A stretch of DNA of 16,221 nucleotides, taken from assembly GCA_050942995.1 (NCBI GenBank), contig JBMNOI010000083.1, positions 1 to 16,221 on the forward strand. Direction: 5' to 3'. Position numbers and translations under genes: made by a program. The stretch comes from JBMNOI01 sp050942995 (GTDB lineage Bacteria > Chloroflexota > Anaerolineae > UBA1429). Below, piece after piece: positions 1 to 5,473 of this stretch (position 1 is the stretch's first letter; each line of letters starts with the position of its first letter). Under the pieces are notes generated by a model, which was not told the origin of the DNA, did no database searches, and saw nothing but the letters and a program-made list of their open reading frames with translations.

Positions 1-1099
1 TGCCGATAAGGATCGCGCCGACAACATGTCCATCGCGCAGTACCAGCTTTTTGTAAACGCCATGGGCTATATCGGTGTAACGAATTTCTCGAAACCCCTC
101 GCCCTGAGGGTGAACCTCTCCGATCGATGCCACATCGATTCCGGTGACCTTGAGCGTCGTATTGGGCACGATATCACGATAGACGATCTCATTGTGGCCG
201 ACGATCTGCTCGGCCACCACCCGCGCCTGGGCCACAGCCGCCGGAATGATGCCCCACACCCGCCGGGCATACTCGGCCACATCGCCGGCGGCATAGATAT
301 GGGGATGATCGGTCTGTAGACACTCGTTGATCAGCACTCCTCGATCGCACGCCAGGCCCGCGGCCCGGGCCAGCTCGATATTCGGGTAAATCCCCGTCGA
401 AACAACGACCATCTCGGCAGGAACGACGCACCTGTTCGCCACCTCGACACGCTCTACCCGCTCGTTGCCGACAATTCGAATATCCTGTCCGCCGGTGATG
501 ACCTCGATGCCCATGGATTCGATCGAACCCTGCAACACCGCTGCGCCCTCGGCATCGAGTTGCCGGGGAAGCAGCCAGGGCAGGGCCTCCACCACCGTAA
601 CGGCGATGCCATGGGCGCGTAGAGCGGCGGACATATCCAGGCCCAAAAGCCCTCCGCCGATCATGACGGCATGGCTCACGCGGTCGGCCAGATCGCGCAG
701 CTTGACGGCCTCGCGCATGGTGCGCAAGGTATAAACACCGTCGAGATCGGCGCCGGGAATGGGCGGCACCCAGTTCCGCGCGCCGGTTGCCAGCACAAGA
801 CGGTCGTATTCGTCCTGGCTACCATCCTGAAAGATCACGCGATGGGCATCGGGCTGAATCTCGACGACACGATGCTCAAGAACGTTGCGTATATTTCGTT
901 TCGCGTACCATTGATCGGAATAGAGGATTGCCTGCTCTGGGACGACTTTGCCGGCCATCAGGTCGATGAGGCGAGGACGTGGGTAGTAGAGGTAGCTGTC
1001 GTCCGAATGGATGGTGATGTCAACGGAAGGGTCGGCTTCGGCCACATAACGGGCCACCGTCACGCCGGCCACTCCATTCCCGATGATCACCAGCTTCAT
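1..1099 (-). CDS. NAD(P)/FAD-dependent oxidoreductase, rubredoxin reductase/NirB-like (3' end outside window)
   Basis: The open frame of 366 codons starts at ATG 1099 and is still open at base 1, so the C-terminus is missing. A good ribosome site (CAGGAG, 5-6 nt upstream) supports the start. Visible motifs are the N-terminal FAD Rossmann GxGxxG (residues 7-12, GNGVAG), the LATGAR stretch (103-108), the second dinucleotide fold GGGLLG (148-153) for NAD(P)H, and the FAD-contacting AAGDVAEY (270-277). The YYPRPRLIDLMAGK segment near residue 38 resembles NADH:rubredoxin oxidoreductases and the reductase part of NirB. Known role of the family: cytosolic transfer of electrons from NAD(P)H to rubredoxin or a related carrier. 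A rubredoxin gene lies just upstream on the same strand, which makes rubredoxin the likely partner (inference). Nitrite reductase NirB is the main alternative; the missing C-terminus (extra Fe-S/sirohaem domains or not) would settle it. Confidence 0.88.
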   Translation of the reverse strand, partial: MKLVIIGNGVAGVTVARYVAEADPSVDITIHSDDSYLYYPRPRLIDLMAGKVVPEQAILYSDQWYAKRNIRNVLEHRVVEIQPDAHRVIFQDGSQDEYDRLVLATGARNWVPPIPGADLDGVYTLRTMREAVKLRDLADRVSHAVMIGGGLLGLDMSAALRAHGIAVTVVEALPWLLPRQLDAEGAAVLQGSIESMGIEVITGGQDIRIVGNERVERVEVANRCVVPAEMVVVSTGIYPNIELARAAGLACDRGVLINECLQTDHPHIYAAGDVAEYARRVWGIIPAAVAQARVVAEQIVGHNEIVYRDIVPNTTLKVTGIDVASIGEVHPQGEGFREIRYTDIAHGVYKKLVLRDGHVVGAILIG

Positions 1100-1115
1100 C
1101 TGGACTCCTGTTCAT

Positions 1116-1144
1116 ATTATGACGTGTGGCAAATCAGGTGCCAT
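1116..1144 (-). promoter_or_regulatory. possible sigma-70 promoter of the reductase gene
   Basis: Read on the minus strand, a -35-like ATGGCA (1139-1144, 4 of 6 consensus bases) is followed after 17 bp by CATAAT (1116-1121, 5 of 6). It lies 17-45 bp upstream of the reductase ATG and downstream of the rubredoxin terminator, so the reductase would need a promoter here. The -35 box is weak. Confidence 0.4.
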
Positions 1145-1281
1145 CCCCAAACATGGTCTCAGGTGACCGCGTTCGTGTATATTGCGATAACACCACGACA
1201 AGCCGAACTCTGGGCGTCAAACGCCCTGAATACGTATTTGTAAGCGAGCCCCGGCAAACGCGCCGGGGGCACGCCGCGAAT

Positions 1282-1316
1282 AAAAGCGACCGCCACCGCA
1301 ACCGGGCAACGGTCGC
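1282..1316 (-). terminator. rho-independent terminator for the rubredoxin transcript
   Basis: On the minus strand a perfect 7-bp stem GCGACCG/CGGTCGC (1310-1316 with 1286-1292) and a 17-nt loop is followed by TTTTATT. It lies 162 bp past the rubredoxin stop and before the reductase promoter, so it probably separates the two transcripts. Confidence 0.6.
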
Positions 1317-1335
1317 CTTGTGCCCATTGCGCCGT

Positions 1336-1483
1336 GACTAAATCGTGTTTGAAAATGTCCGCATCGTCCCACTGATGGAGCAAGAATCAATGGGCAACGC
1401 AGTTCCTATGCCCCCCGAGCACGACTCGGGACGCTTTCGCGAGGTTGCCCTCCACTGCGGTGTTTTTCAAACACGCCCTAGTC
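1336..1483. repeat. 148-bp nested inverted-repeat element (possible MITE or structured 3' UTR)
   Basis: The outer arms (1336-1363 and 1456-1483) are inverted copies, 28 nt each, agreeing at 22 of 28 positions; the core CGTGTTTGAAAA (1344-1355 against 1464-1475) is perfect and the mismatches fall in two blocks of three. Inside lie a second perfect pair, GGGCAAC/GTTGCCC (1392-1398 with 1444-1450), and a third, CCCGAG/CTCGGG (1414-1419 with 1425-1430). The right arm contains the rubredoxin stop codon. CTA occurs just inside both ends and could be a 3-bp target duplication. There is no transposase. It may be a miniature transposable element or a long RNA hairpin that protects the rubredoxin message; the sequence alone does not decide. 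Confidence 0.6.
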
Positions 1484-1639
1484 CAGTTTCTCGAACATAT
1501 CCTTGGCGGCGCCACACTCGGGGCAGACCCAGTCATCGGGGATATCCTCGAACGCCGTGCCCGGCTCAACGCCGCCATCTGGATCGCCCACTTCTGGATC
1601 ATAGATGTACCCGCACACCAGACACTCCCACTTGGCCAT
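1478..1639 (-). CDS. rubredoxin
   Basis: This is a 53-residue small iron protein with the two classic cysteine pairs: C6-x2-C9 (CLVCGY) and C39-x2-C42 (CPECGA), which bind a single Fe. The conserved YDPEVGDPDGG...PGTAFEDIPDDWVCP core matches rubredoxins over the whole length, and the size is the usual 52-54 residues. I place the start at ATG 1639, with AAAGGAG 7 nt upstream; a longer frame from 1690 would add 17 residues not found in the family. The role is one-electron transfer in the cytosol. With a di-iron protein gene upstream and a rubredoxin-reductase-like gene downstream on the same strand, it is probably the carrier between the two. The stop codon sits inside the right arm of the 148-bp inverted repeat. 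Confidence 0.97.
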   Translation of the reverse strand: MAKWECLVCGYIYDPEVGDPDGGVEPGTAFEDIPDDWVCPECGAAKDMFEKLD

Positions 1640-1701
1640 TCCCGATCTCCTTTCAGTCAGTAGCTGTATCGATTCGGGGCCATCCGCCAATATTCACCAC
1701 A

Positions 1702-1734
1702 CGGCATGTCGTATGCGCGCCGCGAATCATGCCG
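1702..1734 (-). other. hairpin between the di-iron protein and rubredoxin genes
   Basis: A perfect 7-bp dyad CGGCATG/CATGCCG (1702-1708 with 1728-1734) and a 19-nt loop lies 16 bp after the di-iron gene stop. No T-tract follows on either strand, so it is not a standard terminator. It could be a processing or stability element between co-transcribed genes. Confidence 0.35.
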
Positions 1735-1750
1735 GATAGCCCTGGATCCC

Positions 1751-2215
1751 TCAGTTCTCGCGGTACACAATATCCTCATACAGCGACTCGACGCGATTCT
1801 TGTGCGTCAGCTCTTCGCCGGCCAGGTACTCAAACAACTGCACCGTGGCATCATCCTCAGCCACCTGAGCCAGCGCCGCATATAGATCGTGGCTGGCCTT
1901 TTCGCGCTTGGCGGCCACAATAAGCACATCCTGCAGGTCTGAATCCGGAGTCAGAGGCACTTCGACGAGGTAATCGGCGATCTTGAGGTCGACCACCTTT
2001 TTGCGTTGCGCATCACTCAGCGCCTGAAAGACATTGCCGGCGAGCAGCGCCTCCAGCCGATGGCGATGGCCCACCTCTTGCGCCGCCAGATCCTTGAGCA
2101 GACTGACGACGTGAGGCAGCTCGGACTTTTTGGCCGCCGCCGAATAGAGATTGAACGCATCGATCTCACGCTGAATCGCCGTGCGGAGAATATCACTAAC
2201 CGAATGGTCTGACAT
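1751..2215 (-). CDS. ferritin-like di-iron protein (rubrerythrin/COG1633 family, no rubredoxin domain)
   Basis: The 154-residue protein is a duplicated helical-pair ferritin-like fold. The expected six iron ligands are visible: E17 (REIDAFNLY), E47-x2-H50 (QEVGH), E105 (REKASHDLY) and E135-x2-H138 (EELTH). Families of this type reduce hydrogen peroxide or oxygen, or sense or store iron, in the cytosol. Unlike full-length rubrerythrin it lacks the C-terminal rubredoxin domain, so a separate rubredoxin would have to supply electrons; one is encoded 111 bp downstream. The ATG at 2215 has GAGGAG 12 nt upstream, slightly far but acceptable. A strong promoter precedes it (2263-2291). The exact substrate cannot be read from the sequence. 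Confidence 0.9.
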   Translation of the reverse strand: MSDHSVSDILRTAIQREIDAFNLYSAAAKKSELPHVVSLLKDLAAQEVGHRHRLEALLAGNVFQALSDAQRKKVVDLKIADYLVEVPLTPDSDLQDVLIVAAKREKASHDLYAALAQVAEDDATVQLFEYLAGEELTHKNRVESLYEDIVYREN

Positions 2216-2262
2216 GGTCTATCGCCGCTCCTCGCTCATATACATCGCCGTGATTGGCCTCG

Positions 2263-2291
2263 ATTCTAGGTAAATCGCCAAGGGTCGTCAA
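2263..2291 (-). promoter_or_regulatory. sigma-70 promoter of the di-iron protein gene
   Basis: On the minus strand TTGACG (2286-2291, 5 of 6) and TAGAAT (2263-2268, 5 of 6) are separated by exactly 17 bp. It starts 6 bp upstream of the stop codon of the preceding gene, giving the di-iron/rubredoxin pair its own start with a leader of about 40 nt. Confidence 0.75.
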
Positions 2292-2296
2292 CCGGC

Positions 2297-2674
2297 CTAT
2301 TCTTCCACGGCCTCCAGGCGAATGGGGGCGCCGTCGGATACGCGTTTGAACACCGTCGCATCGCCCTCTACACGGCCGAACACATTGACCGGGCTGGCGG
2401 GACGAATCTCGTTGCCCCGGCTCATGGGCGTACGTCCGAAAAAGATGCAAAAGGCGTGGCCCGGCTGCCAGTAGCCCAGATCGCCCATCTCGACCACTTC
2501 CTGCGCATCGGGCGCCTCATCCACATAGACGGGGATGCCGAAATAGATCTCGTCACCCCAGGTGCTGACGCGCGCCTCGATGGGCAACGCATCCCAGATG
2601 GCCTGGGCCGTCGGCGAATCGTTCAATACGGCCGTGGCCGTCGTATTTCCCGCTGTGATTCGGATTTTGCGCAT
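2297..2674 (-). CDS. cyclophilin-like-fold protein (TM1367/COG2164 type)
   Basis: The product is 125 residues from ATG 2674, chosen because GGAGG sits 4 nt upstream; a start at 2725 would add 17 residues without a ribosome site. The pattern, IRITAGNTTATAVLNDSPTA near the N-terminus, then WGDEIYFGIPV, a tract of acidic residues, MGDLGYWQPGHAFCIFFGRTP, and a C-terminal SPVNVFGRVEG, matches the small cyclophilin-like family typified by TM1367. These share the cyclophilin barrel but generally lack proven peptidyl-prolyl isomerase activity, and no pathway is established for them. Its own strong promoter overlaps the end of the Rrf2 regulator gene, so it may be a direct target of that regulator (inference). 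No signal peptide; presumably cytosolic. Confidence 0.82.
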   Translation of the reverse strand: MRKIRITAGNTTATAVLNDSPTAQAIWDALPIEARVSTWGDEIYFGIPVYVDEAPDAQEVVEMGDLGYWQPGHAFCIFFGRTPMSRGNEIRPASPVNVFGRVEGDATVFKRVSDGAPIRLEAVEE

Positions 2675-2758
2675 ATTGCCTCCAGGTAGTGATCTGAGCA
2701 AGGTCACCGGCCTCAGATCGAACATCGAGCCAGGAACATCGTCATCATCCTATCCTAC

Positions 2759-2794
2759 CCTGCCGATTATAACCGCCGGCAGGATGGGGGTCAA
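2759..2794 (-). promoter_or_regulatory. strong promoter with overlapping dyad (candidate Rrf2 operator)
   Basis: On the minus strand TTGACC (2789-2794) and a perfect TATAAT (2766-2771) are spaced 17 bp. The dyad CCTGCCG-N11-CGGCAGG (2759-2765 with 2777-2783) brackets the -10 box, so a bound repressor would block RNA polymerase. The 25-bp size suits an Rrf2-type dimer. The -35 overlaps the TGA of the Rrf2 gene. The regulator identity is an inference. Confidence 0.75.
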
Positions 2795-3228
2795 TCATCC
2801 GCCTGAGCAGCCCCTCCTGAGGAGGGGGGAGCGCCCAGCAGATCGAACAGCGTGGTGCTCTCCAACACATCCAGCATCTGGCGTTGAGCCCGGGCCATCA
2901 CCGGATAGACGGTGCAATCGTCCATCCGCTCGCATCCCTCCCACGGCGCCAGGCAGCGGCAGAGCGCGATGGGCCCCTCAATGGCCTCGATGACCTCGCG
3001 CAATGTGATTCGATCGGGCGAGCGGGCCAGCGAAAAGCCCCCCTTGGCGCCACGATGCGAGCGGACGATGCCCTCCTTGGCCAGGTCCTGAAAGATTTTG
3101 GCCAGATAGCTCTCGGGTAATCCCTCGGCCATGGCGATATCGCTCACCAGCATCACCGTGCTGGGCGCCATTCTGGCCAGATGGATGATGCCCCGCGTGG
3201 CATAATCCGCCCCTTTGGTCAGACGCAC
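2791..3228 (-). CDS. Rrf2-family transcriptional regulator with likely Fe-S cluster (IscR/RirA-like)
   Basis: The 145-residue protein starts at GTG 3228 with GGAGGG 5 nt upstream. Residues 1-70 form the Rrf2 winged helix: MRLTKGADYATRGI at the start, recognition helix around 37-50 (LPESYLAKIFQDLA) and the wing HRGAKGGFSLAR (58-69). A cysteine group follows, C90, C92, C99 and C105; the last three have spacing like the IscR cluster ligands (C92, C98, C104), and C90 is an extra one. Such regulators sense Fe-S status, oxygen, peroxide or NO. The downstream genes on the same strand encode redox proteins, so control of that set is likely. The gene is divergent from a flavoprotein gene, which it may also control. 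The sensed signal is not known. Confidence 0.93.
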   Translation of the reverse strand: MRLTKGADYATRGIIHLARMAPSTVMLVSDIAMAEGLPESYLAKIFQDLAKEGIVRSHRGAKGGFSLARSPDRITLREVIEAIEGPIALCRCLAPWEGCERMDDCTVYPVMARAQRQMLDVLESTTLFDLLGAPPSSGGAAQADD

Positions 3229-3301
3229 TGCGTCCCTCCGATGGTAAACTCGATGCGGCCTGAACGTGCCGCCTCAACCTTTTTATGCACAGATTGTTGC
3301 C

Positions 3302-3330
3302 ATTCTACCACAGAGCAGACTTGGATACAA
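3302..3330 (-). promoter_or_regulatory. possible promoter of the Rrf2 regulator gene
   Basis: On the minus strand TAGAAT (3302-3307, 5 of 6) is preceded at 17 bp by TTGTAT (3325-3330, 3 of 6). It gives a leader of about 65 nt. The -35 is weak, which could mean activator dependence or simply a weak promoter. Confidence 0.45.
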
Positions 3331-3358
3331 GATAAAAAAGCGCGCATTTGTCCGGCTT

Positions 3359-3403
3359 GCAAGGCAGACCGGCCTTGCGCTCCGACAGGCGGCACGGTAT
3401 AGT
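3359..3403 (+). promoter_or_regulatory. possible flavoprotein promoter with a dyad over the -35
   Basis: TTGCGC (3375-3380, 3 of 6) and TATAGT (3398-3403, 5 of 6) are 17 bp apart. A perfect 7-bp dyad GCAAGGC-N6-GCCTTGC (3359-3365 with 3372-3378) covers the -35 and could be an operator. It lies between the divergent Rrf2 and flavoprotein genes. Confidence 0.45.
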
Positions 3404-3471
3404 AGGCGTCACCGGGCGAGGCGATTCATAAACCCCCGGCGGGGATTCAGTGATAAGCGGGAGGCTGCGCA

Positions 3472-5283
3472 ATGATGAGTGCGACATGTGACGTTCTCAT
3501 TATCGGTGGAGGGGGGGCCGCCCTGCGGGCGGCGCTGGCCGCATATGAACTGGACCCCGATCTGGACATCCTTCTGGTGACCAAGGGCGAAACTGGAAAG
3601 AGCGGCGTCACCGCCACGGCCTGTTCCGATCGCATGGCCTTTCACGCCACCCTGCCCACCACCGCGCCGGGAGGTCCCGACGCCTGGCGTCATCATGCCG
3701 ACGATATCTACCGCATCGGCGGATATGTGTCTGACGCCGATCTCGCCGCCGTGCTGGCGCAGGACAGCGGCGACGCCTTTGACTATCTGGATCGTCTGGG
3801 GGTGCCCTGGGCGCGCCGCGCCGACGGTACCGTCGATCAGTTCGTCACCGACGGCTCAGAGTATGCCCGGGCCTGCTACACCGGCCCCTACACCGCCAAC
3901 CATATCGAGGCGGCGCTGCTGAACCGCCTCGCCGAGACGCCGGTGCGCGTGATGGCGCGGCAGATGGTGGCCACGCTGTTACAAGAGCCGGGCACCGGCC
4001 GGGTAACGGGCGCCACACTGCTCTCTGAAGAGAACGGCGAACTGACCATCCTATCTGCCGGGGCGGTGGTGCTGGCCACCGGCGGCGCCGGACAGGCCTT
4101 TGCCGTCAATGTGTTCCCTCCCGATTGCACCGGCGACGGATACGCCCTGGCCTATCGGGCCGGCGCCGAGCTGGTGAATCTGGAATTTATCCAGATTGGC
4201 CTCTGCTCCACGGCCACAGGGCTGGCCTGCTCCGGCAGTATGATGCGCGCACTGCCCCGGCTGATCAACGACGAGGGAGAAGAGTTCTTGCCCCGTTATA
4301 TGCCCAACGCCGATCCTGCACGCATGTACGAGATCCTCTTTAGCAAGGGGGCCAGCTGGCCGGTCTCTGAGCGCGAGCCCTCGCACGTGATCGATATCGC
4401 CGTGGCCCACGAACGGGGACGCGGGCGGCGCGTCTTTATGGATTATTCCCGTGACCCGATCGGGCTGAATCTGGCCGCGCTGCCCGAGAGCATCCGCGGC
4501 TGGTATCACGGCGCCGAGGGCGATGGGATGCCGCAGGATGTGGCGCTGGACACGCCGCTGGCCCGCCTGCGGGCCATCAACCGGCCCTCTATCGAGTGGC
4601 TGGCCGAGCGGGGTGTGCGCCTGGAGGATGGTGATCGCATCGAGATCGCCCCCGCGATTCAGCACTTTCAGGGGGGCGTCAAGATCCGCACCCGCGCCGA
4701 AACCCTCTGCCCCGGCCTGTATGCGGCCGGCGAGGTGGCCGGGGGGCAGCATGGCGCCAATCGCCCCGGGGGAAACGCATTGCTGGATGCCCAAGTGTTC
4801 GGCCGCATCGCCGGAGAAAGCGCCGCGCGATATGCCCGCTCCGCCAGGCGGAACGCCGTCGATGAGGCGGCGGCCCGCGAGTCGGTGAAGGGGCTGTTCA
4901 GCGTCGGAGGGTTGGAGGCCGGCTCCATGCGGCGCGATGTTCAAACCGCCATGTCGGCGGCTTGTAGCGTCTACCGCACCGAGACCGCACTGCGCGAGCT
5001 GGTCGAGCGTCTGGACGAACTGGCCGCCCGCGGCGTCCATGTCGGCGGCGCGTCACCGGTCGAGGCGGTCGAGGCGGTGAATATCCTGCAGGTCGCGCGC
5101 ATGATCGCCCTGGCCGCGCTGGAGCGCGACGAGAGCCGCGGCCCTCACCTGCGCTTTGCCGACGGATCGCTGACTCCCGTCCCCCCGGCCGGAGAGGCGT
5201 GGCACCGCTACGTCGTCGTCCGCCGTGGAGAGGGCGGCCCGACGCTGGAGCGTCAAGAGCCGATCGCCCGTTACGCCCGTTAA
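3472..5283 (+). CDS. FAD-dependent oxidoreductase, succinate dehydrogenase/fumarate reductase flavoprotein type
   Basis: The 603-residue protein starts at ATG 3472 with GGGAGG 7 nt upstream (a second ATG follows directly). Motifs: N-terminal FAD fold GGGGAA (12-17), KSGVTATA (43-50) at the place where SDH-type subunits carry the FAD-linking histidine, GGAG (204-207), HFQGG (398-402), LYAAGEVAGG (416-425) and GANRPGGNAL (428-437), where R431 matches the substrate arginine of the family. The region from about 470 is the helical C-terminal domain. The family moves electrons between a dicarboxylate-like substrate and a carrier. Here the usual linking His is absent, so FAD should be non-covalent, and no iron-sulfur or membrane subunit gene is adjacent. 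L-aspartate oxidase is a weaker alternative. It may act as a soluble reductase with an unknown acid substrate. Confidence 0.88.
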   Translation: MMSATCDVLIIGGGGAALRAALAAYELDPDLDILLVTKGETGKSGVTATACSDRMAFHATLPTTAPGGPDAWRHHADDIYRIGGYVSDADLAAVLAQDSGDAFDYLDRLGVPWARRADGTVDQFVTDGSEYARACYTGPYTANHIEAALLNRLAETPVRVMARQMVATLLQEPGTGRVTGATLLSEENGELTILSAGAVVLATGGAGQAFAVNVFPPDCTGDGYALAYRAGAELVNLEFIQIGLCSTATGLACSGSMMRALPRLINDEGEEFLPRYMPNADPARMYEILFSKGASWPVSEREPSHVIDIAVAHERGRGRRVFMDYSRDPIGLNLAALPESIRGWYHGAEGDGMPQDVALDTPLARLRAINRPSIEWLAERGVRLEDGDRIEIAPAIQHFQGGVKIRTRAETLCPGLYAAGEVAGGQHGANRPGGNALLDAQVFGRIAGESAARYARSARRNAVDEAAARESVKGLFSVGGLEAGSMRRDVQTAMSAACSVYRTETALRELVERLDELAARGVHVGGASPVEAVEAVNILQVARMIALAALERDESRGPHLRFADGSLTPVPPAGEAWHRYVVVRRGEGGPTLERQEPIARYAR

Positions 5284-5312
5284 TTGACCGTCGCAATGTC
5301 CTATGGTAGTAT
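5284..5312 (+). promoter_or_regulatory. sigma-70 promoter of the SEC-C protein gene
   Basis: TTGACC (5284-5289), a 17-bp spacer and TAGTAT (5307-5312, 4 of 6) begin at the first base after the flavoprotein TAA. The predicted start near 5319 leaves a leader of about 155 nt. Confidence 0.65.
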
Positions 5313-5419
5313 GTTCAGGTTAAAGGTAGCTTTCGGACCCGGCGGGCGCCTTCTGCCGCTTGCCCACGGGCCCGGGATTCTTGCTATCTTGGCGACGACA
5401 GACACAGCAGATGATTGAC

Positions 5420-5437
5420 TTGTTCACAGACGAACAA
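5420..5437. promoter_or_regulatory. dyad TTGTTC-N6-GAACAA in the SEC-C leader
   Basis: A perfect 6-6-6 inverted repeat ends 36 nt before the SEC-C start codon, roughly 100 bp downstream of the predicted transcription start. It could be an RNA hairpin or a roadblock operator. I recognise no specific regulator. Confidence 0.35.
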
Positions 5438-5473
5438 ACGGTTGGCCGGTGACGGCTCGGAGGATGTAGCATC

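Larger units (their letters stand above)
1100..1477. other. gene-free stretch rich in dyads between rubredoxin and reductase genes
   Basis: I find no convincing coding region in these 378 bp. The stretch holds several compact dyads: a GGGCGT/ACGCCC stem with a 3-nt loop (1212-1226), a 10-bp palindrome AATACGTATT (1229-1238), a CCCCGGC/GCCGGGG stem (1249-1268), a terminator-like hairpin (1282-1316) and a larger nested inverted repeat (1336-1483). Short open frames on both strands have no ribosome site or recognisable protein character. Confidence 0.6.

Noticed and set aside
671..1243. 190-codon plus-strand open frame opposite the reductase
   Set aside because: Opposite the Rossmann motifs of the reductase; no independent protein signature.
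3181..3402. Small plus-strand open frame with CTDC and CPAC pairs resembling a zinc ribbon
   Set aside because: No ribosome site, overlaps the start of the Rrf2 gene and the divergent promoters, and the sequence around the cysteines has no zinc-ribbon character.
4051..5040. 329-codon minus-strand open frame opposite the flavoprotein gene
   Set aside because: It lies wholly inside the well-supported flavoprotein frame, has no recognisable motif, and long antisense frames are expected in GC-rich codon usage.
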